NCBI GenBank assembly: GCA_014529385.2
Contig: CM043953.1
Span: forward strand, 97,107,842 to 97,167,841
Direction: 5' to 3'
From: Adiantum capillus-veneris
Taxonomy: Eukaryota > Streptophyta > Polypodiopsida > Polypodiales > Pteridaceae
DNA length: 60,000 nucleotides
How positions within the stretch are numbered: position 1 is the first letter of the stretch; each line of letters starts with the position of its first letter. Under the pieces are notes generated by a model, which ran no database searches, was not told the origin of the DNA, and saw only the letters and a program-made list of their open reading frames with translations. Below are positions 1 through 10,620 of the stretch, piece by piece. Position numbers and translations under genes: made by a program.

Positions 1-7
1 TGGTTAC

Positions 8-1273
8 TTGTGGAAGCATCCTAAACAAAAGGGTGCTACACCACAACGGGTTATATGTAAAAAAGAGACCCAAGTAAAGCTCATGCAAGAGTTTCATGAG
101 AGTCTATGGGCTGGACAAAGGGGTGTGTGGGCAACATTCTCCAAGTTGAAAGAAAAATACTGGTGGAAGGGTATGTATAAAGATGTATCTCAGTTTGTAG
201 AGTCATGTGTAACTTGTCAAATGTATTCAAATGTTCGACATCGTGATGGATTGCACCCTACATATCCACTAGCCATGCACTATAAATGGGTTGTGGATCT
301 AGTCACGATGCCTTTAGGACTCTGGCAGATGAGATACTTGGTTCTTGCACGAGAGGACCTAACTAACCAGGTTGAAGGAAGAGCATTAAGAGCTAAGACC
401 ACAGAAGCTGTGTGCAAATTCCTTCTTGATGAGGTGATTTGCCGTTATGGTTGTGTGGGAAAAATCACTGCAGATTGAGGTGAATTGGATGCCGAAGAAG
501 CAAGGGAGTTCTTTTCTAGATTAGGGATCAAGCTTTCTCTTACTACAGCTTACAACCCTGAAGGCAATGGAAAGAGTGAAAGAGGGCATCCTCCTATCAT
601 CAAAGCTTTGGCCAAGGCTTGCGAAGGAAGAGTTGGTGAGTGGCCAAAATTGTTACCATATGCTTTATGGGCTGATCGTACAACACATAGCTCAGTAACT
701 GGCTACATGCCTGTGGAGCTAATGCATGGTCAAAAGCCAGTGATTCCGATTGAGGATACAATTCCCACATGGAATGTACTACCTTGGCAAGAGGGGCTTA
801 GTAGGGAAGATCTCCTTGCACTGCGTATAAGGCAGCTAGAGAGAAGACCTGGAGACATTGAAGCTGCAAAAGAACGACTCAAAAATGCAAGGTTGAAAAA
901 CAAGGACTATTTTGATAAGCGACATCGACTCAGGAGCAAAGCAATTGACAAAGGTGACTGGGTTTTAGTGTATGATAGTAGCCTTGATAACCAGCACACA
1001 GTCATGCGTAAGTTCTCAAAAAGATGGTTTGGACCGTATGTTGTAAAGCATGTGCATGAAAATGCTACTTACAGCTTGTCTGAACTAGATGGTACAGAAG
1101 TAAAGATTCCCATTGCAGGAAAAAGGATTAAAATGTTTAAGAGAAGAGGAGACAATGATCTAGAAGATATGGATGAGGAAGAAGAGAAAAACACAGGTGA
1201 AGATCAAAGTGAACATGAAGCTCTGGAATCATCCAGTGAAGAAGAAGACAAGGAAGATGTACAAGAGGTCTAA
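8..1273 (+). pseudogene. Ty3/gypsy integrase, 3' end of pol, interrupted by one stop
   Basis: Integrase inserts retrotransposon cDNA into chromosomal DNA. The N-terminal zinc-binding domain is visible (FHES start, closing CVTCQ near residue 70), but the second histidine of the usual GHxG is a glutamine (AGQRG). The core keeps the first Asp (VVDLV), the second (ITAD) and the Glu (GKSERG). A TGA at 476-478 cuts the frame directly after ITAD; the downstream part (485-1273) is in the same frame, and an arginine CGA-to-TGA change would explain it. A GPY/F module follows (KRWFGPYVV) and then a very acidic Glu/Asp tail instead of a chromodomain. The rest of the element lies left of the window. This copy is almost certainly inactive. 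Family assignment is firm, clade is not. Confidence 0.9.
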
Positions 1274-1317
1274 TCTTACAAAGAGACAATGTGGCACATA
1301 CCGGAGGATGTGCAGGT

Positions 1318-1331
1318 TTAGAGGGGGTGGA
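1318..1331 (+). other. Polypurine tract of the left gypsy element
   Basis: A purine run (AGAGGGGGTGGA) lies about 45 bases after the integrase stop and directly before a TGTCGTG sequence. That is where plus-strand cDNA priming and the start of the 3' LTR are expected. Confidence 0.6.
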
Positions 1332-2157
1332 TGTCGTGTTGTGGCACGTACATAGTGGGAACGCATGCTACAAGATCTATCTTGTATTTTTTTTAGATAC
1401 ATAATTATATTTCCTATAGTGTACATATGCATATTTAAGTATAATAATAAGCCTTCTATCTCATCCTATTATTTTTCTCAAGGGTAACATATCCTTACTT
1501 TACCATCAGAAAATACTATGGGAAAAGCATCAATAGCTCCGCCTCTTTAACTTGGGGCAAAAAGCATTGATTCTTTATTTCTACTATTTCATTATCATCT
1601 CACACCCTAGCTAGATCCTATATCTAGGGTAAACTCCAATATATATATATTCTATGTATTTTTTATACTTTTCTTATATTTCTTTTTAAATAGCTACTAG
1701 GAGAGAATCAAATCCTAGTGGGACACTAGGTGGCATGATTTCAAAGATACACTTATTTTAATGCATTATTGGAAGCATGATTACAAAACTTTGTCAAGGA
1801 GCAATGTCATGCTTTCATATGGCATGAAGTGTCCTTTGGAATTAAATGAAAGTCTAGGCTAAGGAGACCACATGAAGACTTTTGCTGCCATAAATGGACC
1901 CTATTTTGATGAATTTTTTACACAAGGTTCCAATCCGAATTGGAAAACGATTTTAAAATGAAAATCGTAGATAATGAGCTGAAGTTTTTGCCCATATTTT
2001 TACTTTTTTATTTGGAGCCACGGTTGAGGAGATATGATCAAAATACTAGACCCCAGTCTGTCCACATCATGCAGGGGCAGCTCATTTTCAACTTTTCCAA
2101 TTCTTGTTCACACTGGCTCCTCTCTTCTTGTGTAAACCCTTGGGGGTTCCCTTCACC

Positions 2158-2165
2158 TATAAAAG
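2158..2165 (+). promoter_or_regulatory. TATA box of the left LTR
   Basis: TATAAAAG sits in a short GC-richer context, about 825 bases into the presumed LTR. It is the likely core promoter of the element, with transcription expected about 30 bases downstream. Confidence 0.55.
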
Positions 2166-2502
2166 GGGACCTCTTCTTCCTTGGAAGGAACTCAAGCATT
2201 CAAGCCATTGATGAGAGGATTTCTTGAGGGAGTGAGTAGTAATGCCTAATTGTACTTAGCCATTAACATAAGCCCAAGCCTACACTTTCTCCTAGAGGGA
2301 GACTAGCCATTATTGCAACAAGCTAACCTTGGAAGATCAACTCTCATCAAAGAAGGTCTTGCACTTGGTGTATCAATCAAAGTGGAATTATCCACTCTTC
2401 TTCTCTCTCCATCAATAATGGTGCCAAAGGGTTTGTCAAGTAAGATGTGTTCTACATTGATGTTTTCTTGATTTCTTGTTGTTTTCTTTTTCATCTCTAA
2501 TC

Positions 2503-2506
<4 letters not shown>

Positions 2507-2536
<30 letters not shown>
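2507..2536. repeat. (AT)n microsatellite
   Basis: Fifteen uninterrupted AT dinucleotides inside the presumed LTR or leader. Confidence 0.95.
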
Positions 2537-2538
<2 letters not shown>

Positions 2539-2734
2539 AATATTATCTCCTTAACCAAATCTATCTCTCTCACTCTTAGTAATTCATCCTCTCTACAAAT
2601 TTTAGGTTCTCTTTGCTACAGGTACATCTCTCCCCGCAGTATCCTTATTGTCTACGGGCAAGAATAGGGCTTGGGAGGGAAAATTCTCATCTCTTCACTT
2701 CTCTCGTATCTACATTTCTCACATAATATCCTAG

Positions 2735-2980
2735 ATGAATAATCCACATGATGATCATTTCTATTGCTTTCACTCTGTACAGTCTATTAGAATTAACGTA
2801 TGGATTAGCCGTAAAATACACTTTCAACAACGTATAGTGTTTCTCTTTGGCCCTGAAAGGCTCAATGAAATACTTCTATCACCAGATCCCATCATACTAC
2901 CTCTCATAGACTATAATTTTTCTTTTGATGTAAGCGTAGTTATCTTGCTATTAACCAAGAGGATTTGTACACACAATTAA
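2735..2980 (+). CDS. Conserved small ORF, copy A (81 aa)
   Basis: Unrecognised small protein. From about residue 14 it aligns without gaps over about 57 residues with copy B (2965-3162) and with the 80-aa ORF upstream of the intact gag-pol (41905-42147). Shared features are an RIxINV strand, S-R-K-I, F-Q-Q-R-I-V-F, an F-G-P turn, Leu, Ile, proline-spaced hydrophobics, an I-x-Y step and a closing S-F-D-V with alternating hydrophobics. Divergence is mainly at surface-type positions, which suggests past protein-level selection. The Q-Q-R-(I/L)-(V/I)-F-x-x-G...Y...hydrophobic ending faintly recalls the second half of ubiquitin-like folds; this is speculation. It lies downstream of an LTR, so a leader-encoded product is the likely context. 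Translation is unproven. Confidence 0.45.
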   Translation: MNNPHDDHFYCFHSVQSIRINVWISRKIHFQQRIVFLFGPERLNEILLSPDPIILPLIDYNFSFDVSVVILLLTKRICTHN

Positions 2981-3162
2981 TCCCAATCACTAGACAAAAT
3001 ATATATATTATGGTAAGCACAAAAATACAATTCCAAAGAACAATTCGTAGCCTATTTGGTCAGCCAATATTGAATGCCATTAACTCATCCATTAACCCTT
3101 TCATATTACCCATGATACGATATGACCATAGCCTTGATGTTTTCATCTTCGTATTGTTTTGA
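2965..3162 (+). CDS. Conserved small ORF, copy B (65 aa)
   Basis: Second, more diverged tandem copy of the small protein in a different frame, overlapping the end of copy A by 16 bases. It keeps V-S-x-K-I-x-F-Q, the L-F-G turn, a P-x-I-L-P-M-I-x-Y step and S-L-D-V followed by alternating hydrophobics. No gap is needed against copies A or C. The Q-Q-R of A and C is Q-R-T here. Function unknown. The tandem pair could be an ancient duplication of one leader gene or a two-domain protein split by a frameshift between 2950 and 2990. Confidence 0.4.
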   Translation: MYTQLIPITRQNIYIMVSTKIQFQRTIRSLFGQPILNAINSSINPFILPMIRYDHSLDVFIFVLF

Positions 3163-4815
3163 CATTTTCTTTTGCGTTCTTTCTTTGTGTGTGTGAATGC
3201 AAGAGAGAAAGAGTGAGTCTTCTTTGATTGCACTTCTTTCCAAACCCTAGTCTTCATGGCATCTATGGTTTAACTCCTTCATATAGTTTTTGTTGAGTTC
3301 TCTCACAAACTCTCACAACCATAAGCCCGGTGCTTTCCTGGCAAGACCGCAAATTTCTTGACAACGGTCAAGTTTTTTGAAGTTTGTCATAGTGTGTTCA
3401 GTGTTTGCAGTTTATAAGGTGATCAAGCTCTTAAGTGGTTGAGCATATATTCTCAATTGGGGGGTGGGCAATGATGGTGTAGACAAAGTGTGTCGATTCT
3501 AGAAGGTGGAATAGGCAGATATATGCAGGCTAGCAGAAGCATGGAAAAGGGCAAGAGCAGTTAGGAAAATAATGGGTTGACAGGTAGCAAGGGAGATGTA
3601 TGACTGATGCGGTTTATAGGCCAAGAAAGACTCCAAAAGGGGCTAGTTTGGGTAACAACTGAAGGAGATGCAAGGTGCAGGTTTTGGGTCCAAGAATATA
3701 GAGCTTGAAGTGCTAAAGAAGCAGGTCCAGACGGCTCATCAAACCGAGCTACGGAGCCCAAGTTATGGAAGGTTGAAGGTTCAATGTGTAGTAGATTCTT
3801 GCCGGACAGGGCAATTGGGGACAGGTGGTCCAAGTGGACGACAGGGTACAGGCGTGTAGTGCTTGATTTATGGAGCCTGCCCGTCTTTTCATATTGCAGA
3901 TACGAGCCACAGATTGCAAGTTATGTCCAGTTGAAGTTTTGCCGGCGAGGGCTAGGTTGGTGCCTACCTGACCACATGGGGAGGTGTTCCATATCGCATC
4001 TTTTCAGCCTCAACAAGGTTCTAGAGCAGGGTATGCATCATATGGAGCTAGCAAGAATTGATTGCATGTCAAACGGATCTCGGAGCAGGAAGTTAAAGCA
4101 GTCTGAAAGTTGGGTGCATTTTCCCGGAATTAGCCTTAGATGGTTCTCTTGATTTTTGCAACCTCCGTTTGGGGACTCCGGGAGCTTTGAGTTGCTGCTA
4201 GAGATGGGGTTTTTCAAGTCAACTTGATAAAATTTTGGCCGGTTTTTACAGCTCGGTAATTGGATCACCAAAGGGCAGTTGGCAGGCAATGCAAGTTGGG
4301 AAGCAAGAAGGGAGTTTTTTTATTAAAAAAAATATTTTGGGGAAAGTAGGAGATGCCACGTGGCATTCGAGTAGTCCCACATGTGGAGCTCCGTGGTGAG
4401 GTGCAAGGGTATATGAGCTGCGGTGTAAGACCTTTATAGAGCATGTGGTGAAGCGTGAGAGATTCCTTGCCTCAACGATGGAAGCCTATAGGGGCTCTGT
4501 GCGGTGGCGCTTCGGGCGGCGCTAGGCGCTGTTTTGGGCCGGGTGGCGTCGGAATGGTGGTGGATGAATGCGTGCTGGTGTTGCTGGTCGGCGTCCGACG
4601 GCGTTGCCGTGTGGTGTTGGATGATGTGGCAATCCATAAGCGGCTGTGCCCGTGCCAATTTTTTGAGGGCAAGCCCCCCCTGTAGCGATGCCACTATAAT
4701 GTTACGGTGGGATTGTTAATGCAAATTAGCCGATTTGAAGGTGTTATTTGAGAGGTTAGGGGTGCTATGGAATCCCTGGGCTATAGCAAGGCATACATTT
4801 GGTGTGCTGGGTGTG
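3163..4815. other. Unassigned stretch, possible LTR-like block
   Basis: No convincing coding region. A purine-rich AATTGGGGGGTGGGCAATGA at 3455-3474 followed by TGGTGTAGAC could be a polypurine tract plus an LTR start on the plus strand, with an LTR-like body up to about 4730 (poly-A/T block at 4317-4335, TATAT at 4410). No matching second copy is in the window, so this stays tentative. The GC-rich part at 4440-4700 shows several overlapping open frames typical of base composition, not of genes. Confidence 0.25.
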
Positions 4816-4826
4816 TTTCCTATTCC

Positions 4827-6106
4827 CCCTCTCCAACGTTACGCACCCCTAGAGGCTTCTCCATGAACCCATCTGCCAATTGCAATTTCATTCTGGTAGC
4901 CCTCAAATCTGGTTTTCACCATTTTTTCCAGATTTCCTTGGTGGCGATAGCAACTCCCGCTCCACTGTCAAGAATAGCTTTGGAAACTACTCCTTGGAAT
5001 TCTAATGGTAGCGTGGTGTTTCCATCTTCTCCCTCGCAATACTCTCCAACCTTGTTTAATGGTACTGGCCTAGTGTTTAGTTGAGGCCTGTCCAACTCTC
5101 TGATCCCTTCCTGTAGCTTCAAGGTGGGGTCTTTCACTCCAAATTTTTCTAGGCATTTACCTACTGTGGTCCACATGTTTGGCCGTAACCTTAGGAGTTC
5201 TGCTAATGTGATGGTGCATGCCACCGGAGTGGACAAGAACTCAATCAATCCTTGCGAATCCATCACTTTGTTAGAAGAAAGTCTTTGAGATGGGATTTCT
5301 CTCACTTCCGACTTGGCTTCATACTCTCCTAGGTAAGAGGGTAAAGTTCTGAACGAGTTTGGTTGGCCGTGCCCCGAACTAATTAATCCTTGGTCTCTCC
5401 CTTGTGAATGTATCTCAAAGTTTATTTGTGATCTCGCCACAAATACTTCGATAGGAGGTAAGATTACATTCTTTTCTTTTCTTGTGCTATTCATGTGGTT
5501 ACTCATCCTATTAGCCTCGTTGGCCTCGCGGATTTGCTTCCACAGATCGTCTAGATCGTTACAGTCCTCCATTTCTGCCAATATTTTAGGCTGGAACCCG
5601 TCACTTGCCTCATTTGTGGTATTTAGCACTATGATAGGCTCTCCTCTAGACTCATAGGAATTAGTGAGTCTTTCCTTTGTTTCTACATGTTTCTCTAAAG
5701 TTGGTTGGATAGGGGTTGGAGCTGGTGCCTCATGCCAATTTGTAGGTTTACCCAGCGGGTCTTCCATCAATGATTGAGCTGTTTCGATCATCTTTTTGCA
5801 CATTTCCAACCTCTATTTTTCTATTTCTGCATATGGATAAGTCATCCACCTTTGCTCCTGGGTTTGGTTCTTTTTGAGTCTAGCTTCATAAGCCTTTAGA
5901 AGCGCATCCAATTGCTCATTTACCTTGTCAGCCGGTACAGATCCTCCTGATCCTGCATTTTTGGGCTCTACTATTTCCTTGGGTGCTATGGTTGCCGTGG
6001 TGTGTGAGCTTAAGCTAGCTAGATCCTCTAATCGCTCCAACCTCTCCTTTGTTTTCTTTAGCTCCTCTGCTAAAGCGGTTTGCTCTCGTTCCTTCCTAGC
6101 TTTCAT
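4827..6106 (-). pseudogene. Gag-protease region: coiled-coil and aspartic protease
   Basis: Two frames follow each other. 6106-5813 (97 aa) is Lys/Glu/Leu-rich and looks like a coiled coil. 5809-4916 (297 aa) ends with a retropepsin active site, AILDSGAGVAIAT near residue 280, preceded by a region typical of plant gypsy proteins (LAELLRLRPNMW). The frame stops at KKW, but the next codons on the minus strand still encode a protease-like continuation (RMKLQLADG) down to about 4827. A TGA therefore interrupts the protease before its C-terminal part. Retropepsin would cleave the polyprotein. The copy is non-functional: no RT follows. Confidence 0.75.
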
Positions 6107-6205
6107 ACGAGCCTTTCTAGCTTTCCAAGTGCTTCATTGATTTTTTGTTTCTGAACTAGGGGCATCGGTTTTTGGCTCTTCAATTATGGGCTCGTCTGTC
6201 CTTTT

Positions 6206-7028
6206 CTAAGCTTGTGTCCTTGTAACTACCTGAATGGGTATTACCGTTTCATTTTCTGACCCTCCACTGGATGGCACTGCTTTCAGCATGTTTAGAGTAG
6301 TTTTTTCTCCTTTACTAGGGTTTTTAGGGCATTCAGGAATCAAATGAGTAATTCCACATTCTCGGCAATACGCATTGACTCTGATGATCTCATCGTGAGG
6401 ACAATCCCTTAGCCAGTTATCTCCGCCACACTTGTAGCAGGGTCCCTTGGGCTGTTGAGGTGCTCCTTGTGCCCCTCTTTGTTGGTAATCATGTCTCTGT
6501 CTGCCCATGCCCCCATTGGCTATGAACATCAGTGTTTGTTCATCCAAATTGTATCTTTCCTCTCCTGCAGCCCTGGGCAGTTGTTGGTGGTCCCGTACTT
6601 TCAATCATGCTCCAAGGTTCTGGAATTTTAGGTTCTTCAGGTGGATAATAGACAAGATTTGCTATATATCCACTCGGTTCCTCGTAATATGCATGCATAG
6701 GTACCAAAGACTTCTCCTCTGACTCTTCTACTATTGGTGTGTACCTTATGTCTACCGGTAGATAATAGAAAGGATTTTCTATATATCCACTCGGTTCCTC
6801 ATAATATGCATGCATCGGTACCAAAGCCTTCTCCTCTGACTCTTCTACTGTTGGTGTGTACCTTATGCCTACCGGCCTTATTCCTAGTAGGGGTGGCTGC
6901 TGCCCCAATACTGGCTGTGGCCTCTCTACTCCTACTGGTCCTAGTAAGATACCTACTTGATACCTAGGCATCGGTGGAGCTTGAGGAGAAGCTACCGGAG
7001 CTTGGGGAGTGTAAGGTCTCTCTCTCAC
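6206..7028 (-). pseudogene. Gag C-terminal part: proline-rich repeat and two zinc knuckles
   Basis: 7028-6540 is proline-rich and contains two in-frame copies of a 39-residue unit (RYTP.VEESEE...YEEPSGYI). 6604-6206 overlaps it in another frame and carries two zinc knuckles: CYKCGGDNWLRDC, where the usual His is Trp, and CRECGITHLIPEC, a CX2CX3HX4C form. Gag zinc knuckles bind the element's RNA during packaging. The frame change at about 6590 shows that at least one indel separates the parts. Confidence 0.75.
6662..6896. repeat. 117-bp tandem duplication in gag
   Basis: The sequence from CTATATATCC at 6662 recurs at 6779, giving a 117-base period. This is exactly 39 codons, so the duplication keeps the frame. 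The two units differ at a handful of sites. Confidence 0.85.
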
Positions 7029-7104
7029 ATATCCCTTGTTATAATAACATTCCTCGGTCCCATGGTTTATCCATTGTTTTTCAATAGCACACCACTTGGG
7101 CTGT

Positions 7105-7805
7105 TTAGCCTAGGGGTTTGGCGTACAAGTTAATCTTTTTTAGCACTTCATCTACAAGCTGCTCTTGGTTTACAGCTACTTCTCCTTTCGGTGCTGTCTT
7201 AGAAGACTTGCTTCCACTTTGTTGTGAAGACGAATCGTCATCAAGGTCCTTGAACTCCCCCTCTTTGTAGACCGCACAATTGTCCACAAGGTAAAGAGCC
7301 TCCTTGGTCAACTCATTCAACGTCGTGCTCCTCTTCATATGTAAGTCTTTCTGGAGATCCGCATTCCTTAGTCCCTGGATGAATATCAGCATGAGCCTGG
7401 ACTGAGTTGGCAGTTCTTCCACAGGACAGAACTAACATATCTTTTTAGTCTTAGGACTGCCTTTCATACAGATTCTCCATATTTCTGTTTGAATTTATGG
7501 ATTTGTGAGACAGTATTATGAGCTATCCCCCTTTGTGAGAATTCCTCGATAAACTCGTCAAACACTTCTTCCATAGACTCAAAGTCTCTACGCTCTACAT
7601 AGTCAAACCAAGTGGCAGCATCATCCTCTAGGGTTAGTCCAAACCCTACAAATTGGGTAGGGAAGTCTAACACCTCTTCGGCTCTAATTACACGCACAAA
7701 GGCTACTACATGATCTCTTGGGTCTCTGCTTCCTATGTATTTCTTGTTTACCCATTTTTGCACTTGAGAAGATCTAATTCTTCGATGGTCTACAAACCTC
7801 ATCAT
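7105..7805 (-). pseudogene. Retrotransposon gag (capsid-like) core, frameshifted
   Basis: 7805-7464 shows the classical plant gypsy gag pattern: DPRDHVVAFVRV, then LTLEDDAATWFDYVE and a Phe-rich helix with EFIEEFSQRG. 7422-7105 continues it in another frame (SRLMLIFIQGLR...). An indel between 7422 and 7464 separates them. This part would form the virus-like particle shell. It matches the retrotransposon gag family by pattern. Confidence 0.85.
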
Positions 7806-8398
7806 TGGATCTCCACGTCCTAATCAATATACCTCCTCAGGTCTTCTATAATAGGCTGGTTCCTCTCCCAGTGGTGCTCCTAACCCATAATGTCTAACGG
7901 TTCTCGCTGGAGGTGGTTCATCTCTTCGAACTCATTCTATGGGTGGTTCTCCAGGCTCTTTTGACCCTTGAGTCTTTGGCTTACTCTCTCCTTGATACTT
8001 TGAATAGAGTGGTGGTTCTTGAAAATCCCTTTGCCCTCCTGCGGCTTGATAACCCTCTCGGCTTCGGTCTTGTTCCAATGTTGCACTCTATCAAAGCCAT
8101 GCCTGCAATGATGGTTGGTTTCTTGATTGTTGAATGCTTGCGGTCGGGTGGAATGTGAGGTAGCGTCATACTCATTTGAAAAAGTATTTGTCGACTTACT
8201 TGGGGTGCAGGTGGCTCTTGGCACTTCCTAAGGGGCATGTGCTGATGCTCCTGGACCTGTTGCCCTTTCTACCTTCTCTGGGAGAATACATTGGTATTCT
8301 CGCCCGTATCTATCAACAAAAACTATACCCTTCCCCATGGCAGTTTCATAAGAGAATAAGTAAAGAACCTTGTCTTTGCTTAATTCATTTATGTATGG

Positions 8399-9025
8399 TT
8401 ATTTGCTGCGAAAGTAAGCAACTATACCCTCACTCTCATGCTTGTAGATTCCCACATTCTCGTTATAAGTTGGAACCCTTGTTGTTTTCTTATCATACAT
8501 AAAAATAGCTCCGAGCCGATCAATGTTTGGTGGCGGTTCTTGAGCTTCTGAAACCATTTTCCCTTTCGCCACATTATCTCCATATCTGTTGTAATCTTCA
8601 GGGTTACTAACTATCAGATAGTGGTTCCCCTTTTTGTCTCCGAATCTATCTCCATCATCATAGACTCGGATTATCTCCAATCTCTGAGCTGGCCTCTCTT
8701 CGATACAAATGCACTTGCGTCCTTGATAGTCAGAATAGACTAGGGCTCCCCTTGAGTTTGTTCCCTCTAAGAAGATCACAGTGAGTTTGGAATCATTCAA
8801 AGGATTCAGGGAGGTGCTTCCTCCTGGCATCGGTCCGTCGTATGTGAAACCTCCTGGTTGTTGACTACCCATCATGAAGAAAGATTTGTCTGACGAAGTG
8901 TCAGTATCACTACCTTCCTCAATAATCGGTGCTAGCAGATCTAACCTTGCTTGAGTCACACTCTCTTGGTCTCCTGCTACTTTTTGGTCTCTTGGAATGT
9001 GTCTTCCTGATCTCAAATTCATCAA
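8399..9025 (-). pseudogene. Gag N-terminal ORF (208 aa)
   Basis: Starts MMNLRSGR, a start typical of plant Athila/Tat gag proteins, and runs through a charged Asp/Ser/Gly-rich sequence with no recognised fold. It ends at 8399. Between 8398 and 7806 only short broken frames with gag-like composition remain, so this is the first part of one decayed gag gene. Its ATG is the first good start after the 1.6 kb leader. Confidence 0.65.
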
Positions 9026-10601
9026 ACTTACCTCTTAAACAGCCTTTTTTTAAAAACCAAACCTCTTATCTGAGAAGTTATGTTGTTCGTGTCTTTTCCT
9101 TGAACTGCTCCCTTGTATAGTTGCTATCCCTAGTTTTTGCTTTCTCAAAAAATATTTAGCCTCTGAAACTTCATCAAAATATGAGCATTCACATTAGCCA
9201 TCCACAGCTGTTAGAACTAGTCAATCAATGACTGTATGCAAAGTTTATGTACTTGGTGGGTAAGTCCCAACTTTTCACACCTATTCTGGCAATTGGACTC
9301 GTTGTTTAAGTCCAAATCTTGTTTTGACAAAATATTTGGGATTTCCAGGTTGACAGAATGTCTTTGGAACAATTAGTTTCTCTTTTGAGACCAGATCTAG
9401 CCTCAAGTCCTTATACGCATATAAAGACTACCATGGCAGAATTACACCAAACTTGGTCCCTTAGTTGACTTTACAATACTGAACAACCCTATGATGTCAG
9501 TTCCCAAATCTGGTGTCTATCCTAGGAGACGAGTCTTTATACGCGTTTAAAGACTTCTAACACAGATTTGACCCAATTTTGTTTTGGATGTTCCCTACAC
9601 CCTAAGGAACTCCTAGATACTCTCAGTTTCTGTTTTCACCCCTTTTGGTGTCAGTTATGAACAATTCAAGTTGTTATTTGCCTTTTTTGCACTTGCTAGC
9701 CCATATGAATTTCAAAAGCAATCAAATTTTGGCTAAGTACTTCTTTTCTGCCTTAGAACACTAGGGAATATTCATTTGCTCCATTTGAGCCAGATCTGTT
9801 TAGTAAGTCTTTATACACGTATAAAGACTTTAGCTGAGTTTTTGTCAGAATTATAACACAAGCATCCCCAAGTCTTTAATCACTAGGTTTCAAGCACTTT
9901 TACCAATTTTTATGCAAAATATGCTTAGAACCACAAGTTTTTCTCTTTTTCTCGTTTTTGACACTTTGTCTTTTGGCTTTTCGGTACTAAGGGTTGGTCA
10001 AAACCCTAGTCTCAAGGTGTACTTAAGGTAAAAACCCTCTTTTTGAACACCTTGGTTCAGTCAGATTTGTCAAATTTGGTCTCTAGATGCCCCTTGAGAC
10101 ATTATACGCGTATAAAGTCTCTGTTCACAGAATTTCAAGTTTTCTTCACAGAACTCTTGTAAATGACCTCTTTATATGCACAGCAGCAATCAGTCATGAA
10201 AAAATGTCAACAAGAACTTGTTTATTGCATTTTTAGCCTCAAAATCAACTTTTCAGAGATCGTGAATGCAAACAAACACTTCAGAAAATAAGTAATCGTT
10301 GAATAGTTCTAGATCAAAATCAGATCCCTTACCTAAAGCTACTCCTACACATCATGTGGGGTTTTGCATTTATGAGTAGAAAAACGCTTCACTGCCACAC
10401 ACAGACTAGTAAGCCCTTTTCTCTCCGATACAACTATTCTAAACTAACTAACTGTCAATCACGAAAGACCCAGGCGAGACACACACTCCCTCGAACCTCT
10501 CTTTGATCCTTAGTTCCTATCTAAGATACAAGGAAATTCGGAGAACCAAATGGGCTTTTACCTCGTAGGATTAGTCAAAGGTCACCTACTTACGGCTCTC
10601 G
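9026..10601 (-). other. Untranslated leader of the minus-strand gypsy element
   Basis: About 1.6 kb between the PBS and the first gag ATG. No open frame above background. It is rich in pyrimidines on the plus strand and holds the palindromes listed separately. Confidence 0.6.
9405..10121. repeat. Four long palindromes in the retrotransposon leader
   Basis: Near-perfect palindromes built on AGTCTTTATAC / GTATAAAGACT arms around a GCG or ACG centre lie at 9405-9429, 9531-9557, 9805-9830 and 10096-10121. A half-site lies at 10966-10979 inside the LTR. Around the 9805 copy both 12-nt arms are perfect. Each is preceded by a degenerate CAGATCTG-like block and followed by CAGAATTT-like sequence, so they sit in larger diverged repeats. 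No coding region overlaps them. Confidence 0.85.
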
Positions 10602-10620
10602 TCCCCGGCAACGGCGCCAA
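10602..10620 (-). promoter_or_regulatory. Primer binding site
   Basis: On the minus strand TTGGCGCCGTTGCCGGGGA begins directly after the LTR end (...GACAACA). This is the classical plant gypsy primer site of the Athila/Tat group, to which a host tRNA 3' end pairs to prime minus-strand cDNA. Confidence 0.9.

Larger units (their letters stand above)
1332..2720 (+). repeat. Probable 3' LTR of the left gypsy element (right end uncertain)
   Basis: The start at TGTCGTG follows the polypurine tract. No second copy is in the window, so the end is not fixed; 2720 is only an upper estimate before the small ORFs. The stretch holds an AT-rich upstream part, a good TATA box at 2158 and a pyrimidine-rich downstream part with a TA microsatellite. 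Around 1535-1570 it carries a short CTCTTTAACTTGGGG block that is also seen in other LTRs of this window (near 13340 and 50070). Confidence 0.5.

Noticed and set aside
485-1273. Retroviral envelope-like C-terminal gene
   Set aside because: The region is integrase core and GPY/F with an acidic tail; no signal peptide or membrane segment.
3784-4152. 122-codon plus-strand ORF as a gene
   Set aside because: Low-complexity free but no recognisable motif and lies in a tentative LTR-like block; overlapping frames on both strands.
4434-4719. Four overlapping ORFs on both strands
   Set aside because: Caused by locally high GC content; no motif and no conservation visible.
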